Positions 54,244 through 63,221 of a stretch of DNA of 64,000 bases are shown here, one piece after another. The notes under the pieces were generated by a model. The model saw only the letters and a list, made by a program, of their open reading frames with translations, was not told the origin of the DNA and did not search any database. Location of the stretch: positions 1,302,001 through 1,366,000 of the forward strand of contig NZ_CP181447.1 of the NCBI RefSeq assembly GCF_048001765.1, read 5' to 3'. The translations under genes were made by a program, and so were the position numbers. This stretch comes from Bombiscardovia asteroides_K. Lineage in GTDB: Bacteria > Actinomycetota > Actinomycetes > Actinomycetales > Bifidobacteriaceae. Numbering within the stretch: position 1 is the stretch's first letter; each line of letters opens with the position of its first letter.

Positions 54244-55620
54244 TTAGAACATACGATGGTCAAGAGAATCCAACAGCAAGGCCTCGGCGACGATGTTGTC
54301 GACCAGCCCCTGCAGGGAGATGGACTCATTCGGACTGTGGGCGTTGGACTGGGGATCCTCGGGGCCGGTCACCAGGACCTGAGCCTGAGGGAAGAGCCGC
54401 TTGAGCTCTGGGATGAAGGGGATGGATCCACCCTCGCCCTTGTTGACCGGGTTGCATCCGAAGGCCTGCCGCATGGCCTCCTCGGCCTGCCGGACCACTG
54501 GGCTGTCAGCATCCATGGCCCATCCCATACCCAAGTCGCTGGGCGTGACTTCCACTTTGGCTCCTCGGGGCGCATGGGCGACCAGAAAATCGGCCAGGGC
54601 CTGCACGGCCTGTTCGGGCCGCTGGGTGGGCGCAGTGCGCAGGGAGATGCGGAAGCGGGTCTTATCGGCCAGCACGTTGAAGGAGCCCTCCACTGGGTGG
54701 GCATCGAAGCCGATCACGGCCGCCGCCGGCTTGGTCCAGAGCCGAGAGGCCAGGGAGTCGGTTCCAGCCAGCTGGTAGGAATCCACCACGCCGGCATCCG
54801 CACGCAGCTGGGCCTGGTCCAGGTCACGCTGCAGGCCACCGATGGGCTGTCCGCCCTCCAGACCGGGCACCGACAGCTGACCCTGATCGTCATACATGGA
54901 GGCAATCAGCATGGCAGCCAGGGTGTTGGCGTCCAGAATGGGCCCGCCGAACTGCCCGGAGTGGACCGGGTGCTCCAAGACCGTGACCGTAACATCCAGG
55001 TCCGCATTCCCTCGCAGTGAGGTGGTCAGGCTTGGGGTGTCCGCCGACCAGTTGCCCGAGTCGGCCACGATGATCAGATCCGAGGCGAAGTCGTCCCGAT
55101 GAGCCTGAAGGAAGGGAATGAAGCTTTGCGAGCCCATCTCCTCCTCCCCTTCGATGAAGACCTTGACGTTGACGCGCAGGTCCTTGCCCAAGGCATGGAG
55201 GGCACCCGAGTGGATGGCAATACCACCGCCGTCGTCGGCTGACCCGCGTCCATAAAGCCGCCCCTCCTTCTCAACGCCGGTAAAAGGATCGGTAGACCAC
55301 TGGGAGGGGTCAGGCACCGGTTGTACGTCGTGATGGGCATAGAGCAGGACGATCGGGGCATTGGCATCCACCTGCCGGGATCCGATGACCTCGAAGGCTC
55401 CAGGGGTCCCGTCAGGATTGGTGGCCTGGACCACCCGGGCGTCCACACCCACCTGCCGCAGCTGCCCGGCCACATAGTCGGCCGAGCGCCGCATGTGGTC
55501 TCCGGTGATCCCCTTGGCTGAGACCGAAGCCAGGGCGATCTTGTCCTTGAGCAGATCGACGATCCTGTTCCTATCGTTTTGGACACGTGTACGGATCGTC
55601 TCCAGACCCAGTTCCGCCAT
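54244..55620 (-). CDS. M20-family dipeptidase
   Basis: A 458-residue metallopeptidase (M20, PepV/CNDP-like). Metal motifs are LYAHHDVQPVPD and LYGRGSADDGGG, then the EGEEEMGS stretch with the catalytic Glu, and a lid domain (about 210-340). ATG 55620 is used because AGGAGGT sits at perfect spacing; the longer frame to 55650 lacks it. It likely cleaves dipeptides; the exact substrate is unknown. Monocistronic, divergent from the DUF3043 gene. Confidence 0.87.
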   Translation of the reverse strand: MAELGLETIRTRVQNDRNRIVDLLKDKIALASVSAKGITGDHMRRSADYVAGQLRQVGVDARVVQATNPDGTPGAFEVIGSRQVDANAPIVLLYAHHDVQPVPDPSQWSTDPFTGVEKEGRLYGRGSADDGGGIAIHSGALHALGKDLRVNVKVFIEGEEEMGSQSFIPFLQAHRDDFASDLIIVADSGNWSADTPSLTTSLRGNADLDVTVTVLEHPVHSGQFGGPILDANTLAAMLIASMYDDQGQLSVPGLEGGQPIGGLQRDLDQAQLRADAGVVDSYQLAGTDSLASRLWTKPAAAVIGFDAHPVEGSFNVLADKTRFRISLRTAPTQRPEQAVQALADFLVAHAPRGAKVEVTPSDLGMGWAMDADSPVVRQAEEAMRQAFGCNPVNKGEGGSIPFIPELKRLFPQAQVLVTGPEDPQSNAHSPNESISLQGLVDNIVAEALLLDSLDHRMF

Positions 55621-55686
55621 CGTTACCTCCTGTGATTGCTTGCGTCTCAATGCTTGCGAGTCTAGGCGTCACCGTAACCTGTTCGC

Positions 55687-56313
55687 ATGACATGGAACCC
55701 CTTCTCACGCAAGGATCGTCGGGACAAAGAGGCGGAGGCGGACCAGACGGCCTCTGCGGAGGATGTGCAAGGCAAGGGACGCCCCACACCCAAGCGCAAG
55801 CAGGCCGAGGCCCGGAACCTGCGCCCGCTGGTCCCCAAGGACCGCAAGGCCTCCCGCAAGGCCGCCAAGGCACGGATCCGAGCCCGTGAGGATGCCCAGT
55901 ATGAGGCCATGAGGACCGGCGACATCGACCACATGCCCAAGTCGGAGCGCCTGCCCTGGAGGATTTACATCCGCGACTATGTGGATGCCCGCTTCAATCT
56001 GCTGGAATGGATCTTCCCGGCCATCATCCTTATGTTCGTGGCCACCCTGATGGGCATGTTCGTGGGTCCGCAGCATTATGCCACCTTCACCATGGTGGTG
56101 ACCATCCTTCTCTATGGCTACCTGATCGTGGCCCTGGTCGACACCTGGCTGATGTGGCGCAAGCTCAAGCGCCTGCTGATTGACAAGTTCGGCGAGCGCT
56201 CGGTGGCCAAGGGGTCTCGCTCGGCCTCCTATGCCTGGCAGCGGGCCATGATGGTCCGGCGCTGGCGGGTTCCCAAGCCCAACCAGAGCAAGCGTGGACA
56301 CTGGCCCAAGTGA
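55687..56313 (+). CDS. DUF3043 membrane protein
   Basis: A 208-residue actinobacterial DUF3043 protein. A highly charged N-terminus (1-100, Lys/Arg/Ala/Glu) is followed by two membrane helices (about 110-130 and 138-160), and the C-terminal MWRKLKRLLIDKFGE and VRRWRVPKP parts are characteristic. Function is unknown. It stands divergent from the dipeptidase gene with 66 bp between. Confidence 0.8.
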   Translation: MTWNPFSRKDRRDKEAEADQTASAEDVQGKGRPTPKRKQAEARNLRPLVPKDRKASRKAAKARIRAREDAQYEAMRTGDIDHMPKSERLPWRIYIRDYVDARFNLLEWIFPAIILMFVATLMGMFVGPQHYATFTMVVTILLYGYLIVALVDTWLMWRKLKRLLIDKFGERSVAKGSRSASYAWQRAMMVRRWRVPKPNQSKRGHWPK

Positions 56314-56425
56314 CAGCCTTTGATATTCCGGCCTGTGGGTCGGTTACACCGGGCAGTCTCGTATTCACTCCACATTCTGCTAATGGTCTTCATTCTCCCA
56401 GCCTCTACGGCTAGCATTGATTGCT

Positions 56426-57913
56426 ATGCAGCAATCGATCAACCAATCCGACACACAGACTCTTGACCCCTGGGATGCCGACAGCCGCCAATACGACACC
56501 ATCATCATCGGATCCGGCCCGGGCGGCTATGCCACGGCCCTGCGCACAGCAGAGCTGGGCGGACGGGTGGCCCTGGTCGAACAGGACCCTGTGGTTGGCG
56601 GCGTCTGCTTGAACCGAGGATGCATCCCCACCAAGGCCCTGCTGACCGCTACCCAGGTTCTCGAACAGGCCGGCCTGGGAGCCGCCATGGGCATCAACGT
56701 CGAGTCAGCCAATATCGACTACCAGAAGCTTCAGGACTATCAGGACCGGATGGTGGATGCCATGACCGGCGGTCTAGCGAGCCTGCTGAAGCAGCGTGAC
56801 ATCACCGTGGTACACGGCCACGGCAGCATCGTCGGCGACGGCCTGGTGGAGGTGAGCGACTGTGACGGTAATCGAACCCGTCTGACCACCTGCGACACCA
56901 TCCTGGCTACCGGGTCTCATCCCCGGGCCCTGACAGAACTCCCCTTCGATGACCTGGTCATCGATACCGATCGGGCGCTGACCCTCAAGCCCTTCCCCCG
57001 CCGCGCCCTGATTATCGGGTCCGGGGCTGTGGCCCTGGAATTCGCTACCATTTGGAATCAAGCCGGCTGCCAGGTGACCCTGATGATCAGACGGGACCGG
57101 GTGCTCTCCCACTGGGGTCGGCGGACCGGTCAGATCATGACCCGGGAGCTGGAGCGTCAGGGGATTCAGATCATCACCCATGCCCGTTGCTCGGGCGGGC
57201 GTCATCTGTCCGCAGACGAGGGCATCCAGGTCGACTACCAGCCGGCCGACGATAAGGGCCAGGCAGGACAGGTTGAGACTGATCTGGTTCTGGTCGCCAT
57301 AGGCAGGGACCCCAACACCGATCCCAAGCATATGAAGGACCTGGGCATCGATCTGGACGAGCATGGCCAGGTCCTGACCGACTCCCAGGGACGCACCAGC
57401 CGCGACCGGGTCTGGGCCCTGGGCGACATCACCCCGGGACACCATCTGGCCCACAGGGCCTTCCAGCAGGGTATCACCCTGGCCGATGCCGCCTCCGGTC
57501 TGGATCCTGAACCAGTCAACGAAGCCACCATTCCCCGCGTGGTCTTCTCCTCTCCCCAGGCCGCAGCGGTGGGCTTCAGCCGTAAGGAGGCCGAGGATGA
57601 TCCTTCGCTGAACCAGGTCAAGGAGACCATCTACCCCATGATGGCCAACTCGCGCATGCGCATGAGCGGCCTGCAGGGCACCCTCAGCCTGATCACCGCC
57701 TGCCAAGCCACCGATTTGGAGAAGCAGATAGTGGTCGGTCTGGAGATGGTCTCCCCCCAGGCCTCTGAGAATATTGCCGAGGCCCAGCAGCTGGTGGGCA
57801 ACCAGATCCCCCTGCACAGGGCGGCCGGGCTCATCCACCCCCATCCCACCTTCTCGGAAGCCATTGGAGAAGCCCTGCTCAAGGCTGACGGCAGACCCCT
57901 GAACATGCGGTAG
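56426..57913 (+). CDS. lpdA: Dihydrolipoamide dehydrogenase-like flavoprotein
   Basis: A 495-residue class I pyridine nucleotide-disulfide oxidoreductase. The FAD site is IIIGSGPGGYATALR, the redox disulfide is GGVCLNRGCIPTKAL, the NAD site is GSGAVALEFATIWN and the C-terminal HPHPTFSEAIGEALL resembles the lipoamide-dehydrogenase dimer motif. Bifidobacteria lack a pyruvate dehydrogenase complex, and no partner E1/E2 gene is here, so the role is open (glycine cleavage, a 2-oxoacid complex elsewhere, or peroxide defence). ATG 56426 is used; TTG 56417 is an alternative. No ribosome-binding site is seen. Confidence 0.83.
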   Translation: MQQSINQSDTQTLDPWDADSRQYDTIIIGSGPGGYATALRTAELGGRVALVEQDPVVGGVCLNRGCIPTKALLTATQVLEQAGLGAAMGINVESANIDYQKLQDYQDRMVDAMTGGLASLLKQRDITVVHGHGSIVGDGLVEVSDCDGNRTRLTTCDTILATGSHPRALTELPFDDLVIDTDRALTLKPFPRRALIIGSGAVALEFATIWNQAGCQVTLMIRRDRVLSHWGRRTGQIMTRELERQGIQIITHARCSGGRHLSADEGIQVDYQPADDKGQAGQVETDLVLVAIGRDPNTDPKHMKDLGIDLDEHGQVLTDSQGRTSRDRVWALGDITPGHHLAHRAFQQGITLADAASGLDPEPVNEATIPRVVFSSPQAAAVGFSRKEAEDDPSLNQVKETIYPMMANSRMRMSGLQGTLSLITACQATDLEKQIVVGLEMVSPQASENIAEAQQLVGNQIPLHRAAGLIHPHPTFSEAIGEALLKADGRPLNMR

Positions 57914-57961
57914 GCATGCGGTAGACTGGTCAACCAGTGAACGTTTCCAAGTGAGGATGGC

Positions 57962-58696
57962 ATGGCTACAGAGGACACCAAGGGCAAAAAAGCAAAAAAG
58001 AAGACCAGCACGATCAGCCAGATCGTCAAGATCTACCAATTCACTTATGCAGAGGACAAGGCCCTTCCCTGGCTACTGGCCGCAGCCATTCTGGTACCCA
58101 CACTGATAGCAGTGGTGATCTGCCTGCTGGCCCATTTTGGATGGCTGTCCTGGATCCTGACCGTGCTTCTGGGCATCATGGTCGGCCTGCTCCTGGCCAC
58201 CATGACCCTGACCAGGCGCTCAGACCGTGTCGGTTACGCCAAGATGGAGGGTCGCCCGGGCGCTGCAGCCGCCGTGCTGAGCGGTATCTCCAAGGCAGGC
58301 TTCTCTTTCCCCCAGGAACCCGTCTGGATCGATGCCAAGACCAAGGATGCCGTCTGGAGAGGCACCGGCCGCACTGGGGTTTACCTGATAGCCGAGGGCG
58401 ACTACAACCGCGTCAATAAGGCCATGAACCGCGAGGAGGAGAAAATCCGCCGCATCACCCGCGGGTCGGCTATCCCCATCTACCGGATCAGCGTGGGCCA
58501 CGGTCCAGACCAGGTCCCGCTCAACAAGCTCCAGCGCACTGTGATCAAGAAGAAGGTCAAGCTGACCGCCACCGAGCTGGAGACGCTGAACGACCGGCTG
58601 GTCACCCTGCAAAAACGGCAGAGCGCCCTGGGAATGCCCAAGGGCATTGATCCGACCAAGATACACGTCAGCCGCAAGGCCATGCGCGGGCGCTGA
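57962..58696 (+). CDS. DUF4191 membrane protein
   Basis: A 244-residue actinobacterial DUF4191 protein: two close membrane helices (about 37-80) after a basic start, then a soluble charged C-terminal half. AMNREEEKIRRITRG and GHGPDQVPLNKLQRTV are typical. The gene precedes glnA in many bifidobacteria and other actinobacteria. Function unknown. An AAGTGAGGATGGC stretch precedes the ATG. Confidence 0.8.
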   Translation: MATEDTKGKKAKKKTSTISQIVKIYQFTYAEDKALPWLLAAAILVPTLIAVVICLLAHFGWLSWILTVLLGIMVGLLLATMTLTRRSDRVGYAKMEGRPGAAAAVLSGISKAGFSFPQEPVWIDAKTKDAVWRGTGRTGVYLIAEGDYNRVNKAMNREEEKIRRITRGSAIPIYRISVGHGPDQVPLNKLQRTVIKKKVKLTATELETLNDRLVTLQKRQSALGMPKGIDPTKIHVSRKAMRGR

Positions 58697-58704
58697 TGTA
58701 TTCC

Positions 58705-58743
58705 AAGGTCCCGGCATCTCCCTCAAGGAGGCGCCGGGACCTT
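58705..58743 (+). terminator. Terminator between DUF4191 gene and glnA
   Basis: AAGGTCCCGGC (58705-58715) pairs with GCCGGGACCTT (58733-58743), an 11-bp perfect stem; only a short T-run follows. Confidence 0.7.
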
Positions 58744-58840
58744 CGCATGAAACACCCCCGTAACCTCAGTGGCGCATTGCCGAAAAAACCGGTCCTCTAG
58801 ACTGGGGGACCGTTAAGGTTTCCACGAAAGGAGCAGTTCA

Positions 58841-60277
58841 GTGAGCGAACTTAAGTCAAAGGCCGATTGCGAAGCTCTGATAAACCAGGAGGGCGTGGAA
58901 TATGTCTCAGTCAGGTTCACAGACCTGATCGGGGTCCAGCAGCACTTCACCGTCCCCGCCAGCGAATTCCTCAAAGACGCTTTCACGGACGGCATGGCCT
59001 TCGACGGCTCCTCCGTCCAAGGCTTCCAAGCCATCAACGAGTCCGATATGAAGCTGATCCCTGATCCTGAAACAGCCTACCTGGACCCCTTCCGCCGCCA
59101 CCGCACTTTGAACGTGGCCTTCTCCATCGTGGACCCGGTGACCGACGAGCCTTACTCGCGCGACCCCCGGCAGATCGCCTCCAAGGCCGAGGCCTACCTG
59201 CGCTCCACCGGCATCGCCGACACGGCCTCCTTCGCTCCTGAGGCTGAGTTCTTCATCTTCGACAAGGTCCGTTTCGAGAACAGCATGCAACGCTCCTTCT
59301 ACGAGGTCGACTCCATCGAAGCCCCCTGGAACTCCGGCGTGGATGTCGAGGAGGACGGCTCCGACAACATCGGTTTCAAGAACCGGGTCAAGAGGGGATA
59401 CTTCCCCGTACCGCCCATCGACCACTATCAGGATCTGCGCGACGACATGGTTGCAAACCTGCAAAAGGTGGGCTTGATTCTGGAGCGCTCCCATCACGAG
59501 GTGGGCGGCGCCGGCCAGCAGGAGATCAACTACCGTTTCAACACCCTGCTGCACGCTGGCGACGATCTGATGAAGTACAAGTACGTGGTCCACGAGACCG
59601 CTGCCCTGGCCGGCAAGGCAGCCACCTTCATGCCCAAGCCCATCGCAGGGGACAACGGGACCGGCATGCACTGCCACCAGTCCCTCTGGAAGGACGGCAA
59701 GCCCCTCTTCTACGACGAGAATGGCTATGGTGGTCTCTCCGACATTGCCCGCTGGTATGTGGGCGGTCTGATTGAGCATGCCTCGTCCGTTCTGGCCTTC
59801 ACCAACCCCTCCACCAATTCCTACAAGAGGCTGGTGCCCGGGTATGAGGCCCCGGTCAACCTGGTCTACTCGGCCCGGAACCGTTCAGCGGCCATCCGCA
59901 TCCCCCTGGCTGGCACCTCTCCTGCCGCCAAGAGGATCGAGTTCCGCGCTCCCGACCCCTCCTGCAACCCCTTCCTGGCCTTCTCGGCCCAGCTGATGGC
60001 AGGGCTGGACGGCATCCTCAACCACACCGAGCCCCCGGCCCCCATCGACAAGGACCTCTATGAGCTGCCCCCGGAGGAGCACGCCCAGATCAAGCAGGTG
60101 CCCGGCTCCCTGGAGGAGGCCCTGAACGCGCTGGAGGAGGACCATGACTTCCTGAGCGAGGGCGATGTCTTCACCGACGACCTGATCCAGACCTGGCTGG
60201 ACCTGAAGCGCGGCGAACTGGACCAGACCCGTCTGGCCCCCACACCTCTTGAGTACGAGCTCTACTTCCACATCTGA
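58841..60277 (+). CDS. glnA: Glutamine synthetase type I
   Basis: A 478-residue GS-I. It has AFDGSSVQGF, APEAEFFIFD, NGTGMHCHQSLW and KRLVPGYEAPVNL; DKDLYELPPEE includes the Tyr that is adenylylated in GSI-beta enzymes, so post-translational control by GlnE is likely. GTG 58841 is chosen with AAAGGAG 7 bases upstream. It catalyses ATP-dependent glutamate plus ammonia to glutamine. Followed by a terminator. Confidence 0.97.
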   Translation: MSELKSKADCEALINQEGVEYVSVRFTDLIGVQQHFTVPASEFLKDAFTDGMAFDGSSVQGFQAINESDMKLIPDPETAYLDPFRRHRTLNVAFSIVDPVTDEPYSRDPRQIASKAEAYLRSTGIADTASFAPEAEFFIFDKVRFENSMQRSFYEVDSIEAPWNSGVDVEEDGSDNIGFKNRVKRGYFPVPPIDHYQDLRDDMVANLQKVGLILERSHHEVGGAGQQEINYRFNTLLHAGDDLMKYKYVVHETAALAGKAATFMPKPIAGDNGTGMHCHQSLWKDGKPLFYDENGYGGLSDIARWYVGGLIEHASSVLAFTNPSTNSYKRLVPGYEAPVNLVYSARNRSAAIRIPLAGTSPAAKRIEFRAPDPSCNPFLAFSAQLMAGLDGILNHTEPPAPIDKDLYELPPEEHAQIKQVPGSLEEALNALEEDHDFLSEGDVFTDDLIQTWLDLKRGELDQTRLAPTPLEYELYFHI

Positions 60278-60320
60278 GTTCGCATAACGACTGACGCCGA
60301 CTAACCGGCCAGGTCGCATA

Positions 60321-60357
60321 AGGCCCGATCCTTCCTGCTGAGGGGTCGGGCCTCTTT
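60321..60357 (+). terminator. Terminator after glnA
   Basis: AGGCCCGA (60321-60328) pairs with TCGGGCCT (60346-60353), followed by CTTTG. Confidence 0.75.
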
Positions 60358-60478
60358 GCATCACCACGACCATCGGCATCCGCCCATTGACGGCAACACG
60401 CCAGCCCCCGCATTCCGGCAGCGGTCAGGCCAGAATGAAGGGCAGGTATGAAGACTGATCCGATGGGGGTGGAGACCG

Positions 60479-61825
60479 ATGCGCTGGCTGCGTGAATTCA
60501 TGGAGTTGCCCGTATATCTGCGAGCCATGCTCATCGTGGACCTCATGTGCAACTTCGGCATCGGCCTGGTCATGCCCATCGAACTGCTCTTCGCCACCCA
60601 TTCCCTGGGCGCCACCATGAGCGAGGCCGCCCTTCTGGTGACCATCAGCTCAGTGGGGTCTCTGATCTCCAACCCCGTCATCGGCTGGGTCTCAGATCGG
60701 CGCTCCTCCTGGCTGGCCATGCACACGGCAATGATTTTCTCCGTCATCGGCCCCCTGATATTCACCGTGGCCCACGACTATCGGGCAGCAGTCGCAGGAG
60801 CCTTCGTCTCAGGCTTGGGAATGGGCATGCAGACCTCCTGGGCCAGTATTCTGACGCAGATCTCCACCAGGGAGCAGCACCGAATCGTCTACGGCATCAA
60901 CCAGGCCGAGCTTAACCTGGGCATCGGCCTTGGGGCGGCCGTTGGCGGACTGCTGGCCGCCGGTGGTCAGGACTTCCTCTATCGGCTCGGCTTCGGCGGC
61001 AGGGCCTTGGGATTCGCCCTGCTCAGCCTGTCCCTGCTGGTCATCGAACGGCACTGGCAGCTGCGCCGCCTGACGGCTGAGCTCAAGGCTAAGGCGGAAC
61101 AGGAGGTCGTCCAAGAATCCGTACAGTCCACCAATGCTCTGCAGGCCAGCCGATCGGACAGCGCAGAAAGCATGACCGTCAACGGTACCTTTGGAGGGCG
61201 GACCAGCTCCCTGACCAGGGTGCTGGCCTCCATGATCCTGCTGACCCTGGGCACCTTCTTCATGGATCTGTTCGGCTACTCCCAGTTCGACGCCGGCCTG
61301 GTCACCACCCTGATTTCGGATCCGCACATCCCCCGCTGGTCCCTGTCGGTGGTGGACGTGGTCAACACGTTCTCGGTGGTCATCATGAACATCGTGCTGC
61401 TGCCCCGGCTCAAGGACGCCAACCATGTGCGCCTGCTGCGCACCGTGCCGGTCTTCTGGGCTGCGGCCTGGGTGATCATCGTCCTGGGCCTGCGCCTGGA
61501 TTCCACCCCCGGTGCCCTGAGTGTGGCCTCCCTGGGCATCACCATCTTCGGGCTGGGCGAGGTCATGATGGGCATCTCCCAGCCGGTGGTGGCCGCTGAG
61601 CTGGCCGGACCATCGTTCAGCGGACGCATGTTCGGCCTGCTCAACACGGCCGCCTCCCTGGGCTACATCGTGGGACCCATGTTCGCCTCCTACATCCTGG
61701 CCGGACACGAGGTCATTCCCTTCCTGGCCATGTGCGCCATCGGCCTGGTCCTGCTGGCAGTCCCCTGGTTCCTGGCCATTCCCTCGCGGCAGATCACCAG
61801 CCAGAAGAGCCCGGCCGCCGTCTAG
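60479..61825 (+). CDS. MFS transporter, SetA/sugar-efflux-like
   Basis: A 448-residue transporter with about 12 membrane helices. SNPVIGWVSDRRSSWLA is the helix 2-3 loop motif, and a charged loop of about 55 residues (AELKAKAEQEVVQESVQSTN) lies in the middle. The N-terminal half resembles the SetA/ProVW sugar-efflux group. Substrate unknown. ATG 60479 is chosen with GGAG upstream. Monocistronic after glnA. Confidence 0.75.
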   Translation: MRWLREFMELPVYLRAMLIVDLMCNFGIGLVMPIELLFATHSLGATMSEAALLVTISSVGSLISNPVIGWVSDRRSSWLAMHTAMIFSVIGPLIFTVAHDYRAAVAGAFVSGLGMGMQTSWASILTQISTREQHRIVYGINQAELNLGIGLGAAVGGLLAAGGQDFLYRLGFGGRALGFALLSLSLLVIERHWQLRRLTAELKAKAEQEVVQESVQSTNALQASRSDSAESMTVNGTFGGRTSSLTRVLASMILLTLGTFFMDLFGYSQFDAGLVTTLISDPHIPRWSLSVVDVVNTFSVVIMNIVLLPRLKDANHVRLLRTVPVFWAAAWVIIVLGLRLDSTPGALSVASLGITIFGLGEVMMGISQPVVAAELAGPSFSGRMFGLLNTAASLGYIVGPMFASYILAGHEVIPFLAMCAIGLVLLAVPWFLAIPSRQITSQKSPAAV

Positions 61826-61955
61826 CTTCAGACAAGACGCGGCACCGGATTAAAACTCCAAGGTTGGCTAATTCGAAGGATGGCCAAGAAGGTCTACCTG
61901 CAGTGGCCAGTCCAGCGGACTGAGTTATCTCTTTAAAGTCAGTCCTTGTTGAGAG

Positions 61956-63152
61956 TCAGTCCTCACCAGCGGCCCGACGGGCATCGCCGGGCTCCGAACC
62001 CGCCATCAGGGTCTTGGCCAGATCCACAAATCGCATGGTCAACGGAGAATCATCCAGGGAGCCATCTGGTCTGAGTACAGCCGGCCGGCCGGACTCCCCC
62101 GATTCGCGTAGGTCGGTCTGCAGGGGCAACTGCTCCAGCAGGGGCACCTGATACCCCAGATCCCGGGTCAGCTGGTCAGCCACACGCTGGCCGCCCCCCT
62201 GACCGAAGATGCGCAGCCGCTCTCCATTGTGCTCATACCAGGACATGTTTTCAATCACACCCTGGACCTTGGTGGGCAACTGGAGGGCCACCAGACCTGA
62301 ACGCACGGCCACCTGCGAGGCCGAGGGCTGAGGGGTGGTGACCACGATCAGCCGGCTGTTGGGCAGGGCCTGGGCCACCGATAGGGCCATGTCCCCGGTG
62401 CCTGGGGCCAGATCCAACAAAAGCACATCGGGGTCGCCCCACCAGACATCAGAGAGGAACTGCTCCAGCGAGCGCTGCAGACGCGGACCCCTCCAGAGGA
62501 TGGCCCGGTCCGACCCGGCGAACATGCCGATGGAGATCAGCTTTACCCCCCAAGCGGTCACCGGCATCAGCATGCCATGCAGATTGGTGGGTTGACTGTG
62601 CACGCCGAAGAGCCCGGGTAGGGAGAATCCGTAGATGTCCGCGTCAATGGCGGCCGTGTCATAGCCCAGGGCTGCCAGCGTGGCCGCAAGGTTGACGGTC
62701 ACCGAGGACTTGCCTACGCCGCCCTTGCCCGAGGCGATGGCGAAGATGCGGGTGCCCACCCCAGGCTTGGAGAAGGGGTTGCTGCGCCGGGCGGCCTTGA
62801 GGTCGGCCACCAGGTTGTCCAGCTTCTCCCGGCTCATGGAGGAGACATCGATATGGGGGCGCAGCCGGGCTCGCGGGTAGGAAGTCACGGTCCCGTTGAT
62901 CTGGTTGGTGATGGTGGTCGACAGCGGACATCCCTTGATGGTCAGCTCCACCCGCACGGTCACCTCATAATCGGCCTGGGCATCCTTGGCTGGCTCGACA
63001 ATGATGTCGGTGATCATGCCCAGATCGGTGATGGACCGACCCAGTTCTGGATCGATGACCCGACTGAGCCGCTCATAGACCTCCCCCTTGATTCTTCGAG
63101 GCAGCTCCTCCAGATTCCGGGTCCCTTCCTTGCGATGCTCTACTTGTTCCAT
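61956..63152 (-). CDS. Mrp/ApbC P-loop ATPase
   Basis: A 398-residue Mrp/NBP35 family iron-sulfur carrier. An N-terminal MIP18-type domain (about 20-100: VIDPELGRSITDLGMI) precedes the ParA-like ATPase domain with deviant Walker A GKGGVGKSSVTVNLA and LLDLAPGTGDMALSV. The CxxC pair of the cluster-binding site is absent in the C-terminal region (only EHNGERLRIFGQGGG is seen where CxxC usually stands), which is unusual and should be noted. Role: Fe-S cluster assembly in this family; here uncertain. Confidence 0.85.
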   Translation of the reverse strand: MEQVEHRKEGTRNLEELPRRIKGEVYERLSRVIDPELGRSITDLGMITDIIVEPAKDAQADYEVTVRVELTIKGCPLSTTITNQINGTVTSYPRARLRPHIDVSSMSREKLDNLVADLKAARRSNPFSKPGVGTRIFAIASGKGGVGKSSVTVNLAATLAALGYDTAAIDADIYGFSLPGLFGVHSQPTNLHGMLMPVTAWGVKLISIGMFAGSDRAILWRGPRLQRSLEQFLSDVWWGDPDVLLLDLAPGTGDMALSVAQALPNSRLIVVTTPQPSASQVAVRSGLVALQLPTKVQGVIENMSWYEHNGERLRIFGQGGGQRVADQLTRDLGYQVPLLEQLPLQTDLRESGESGRPAVLRPDGSLDDSPLTMRFVDLAKTLMAGSEPGDARRAAGED

Positions 63153-63221
63153 GCCGTCACCATATCGCGCCCAGCCATCTGCTGCTAGGGCGCGGCTGGT
63201 CGGATATTGCGAATGTCACTA

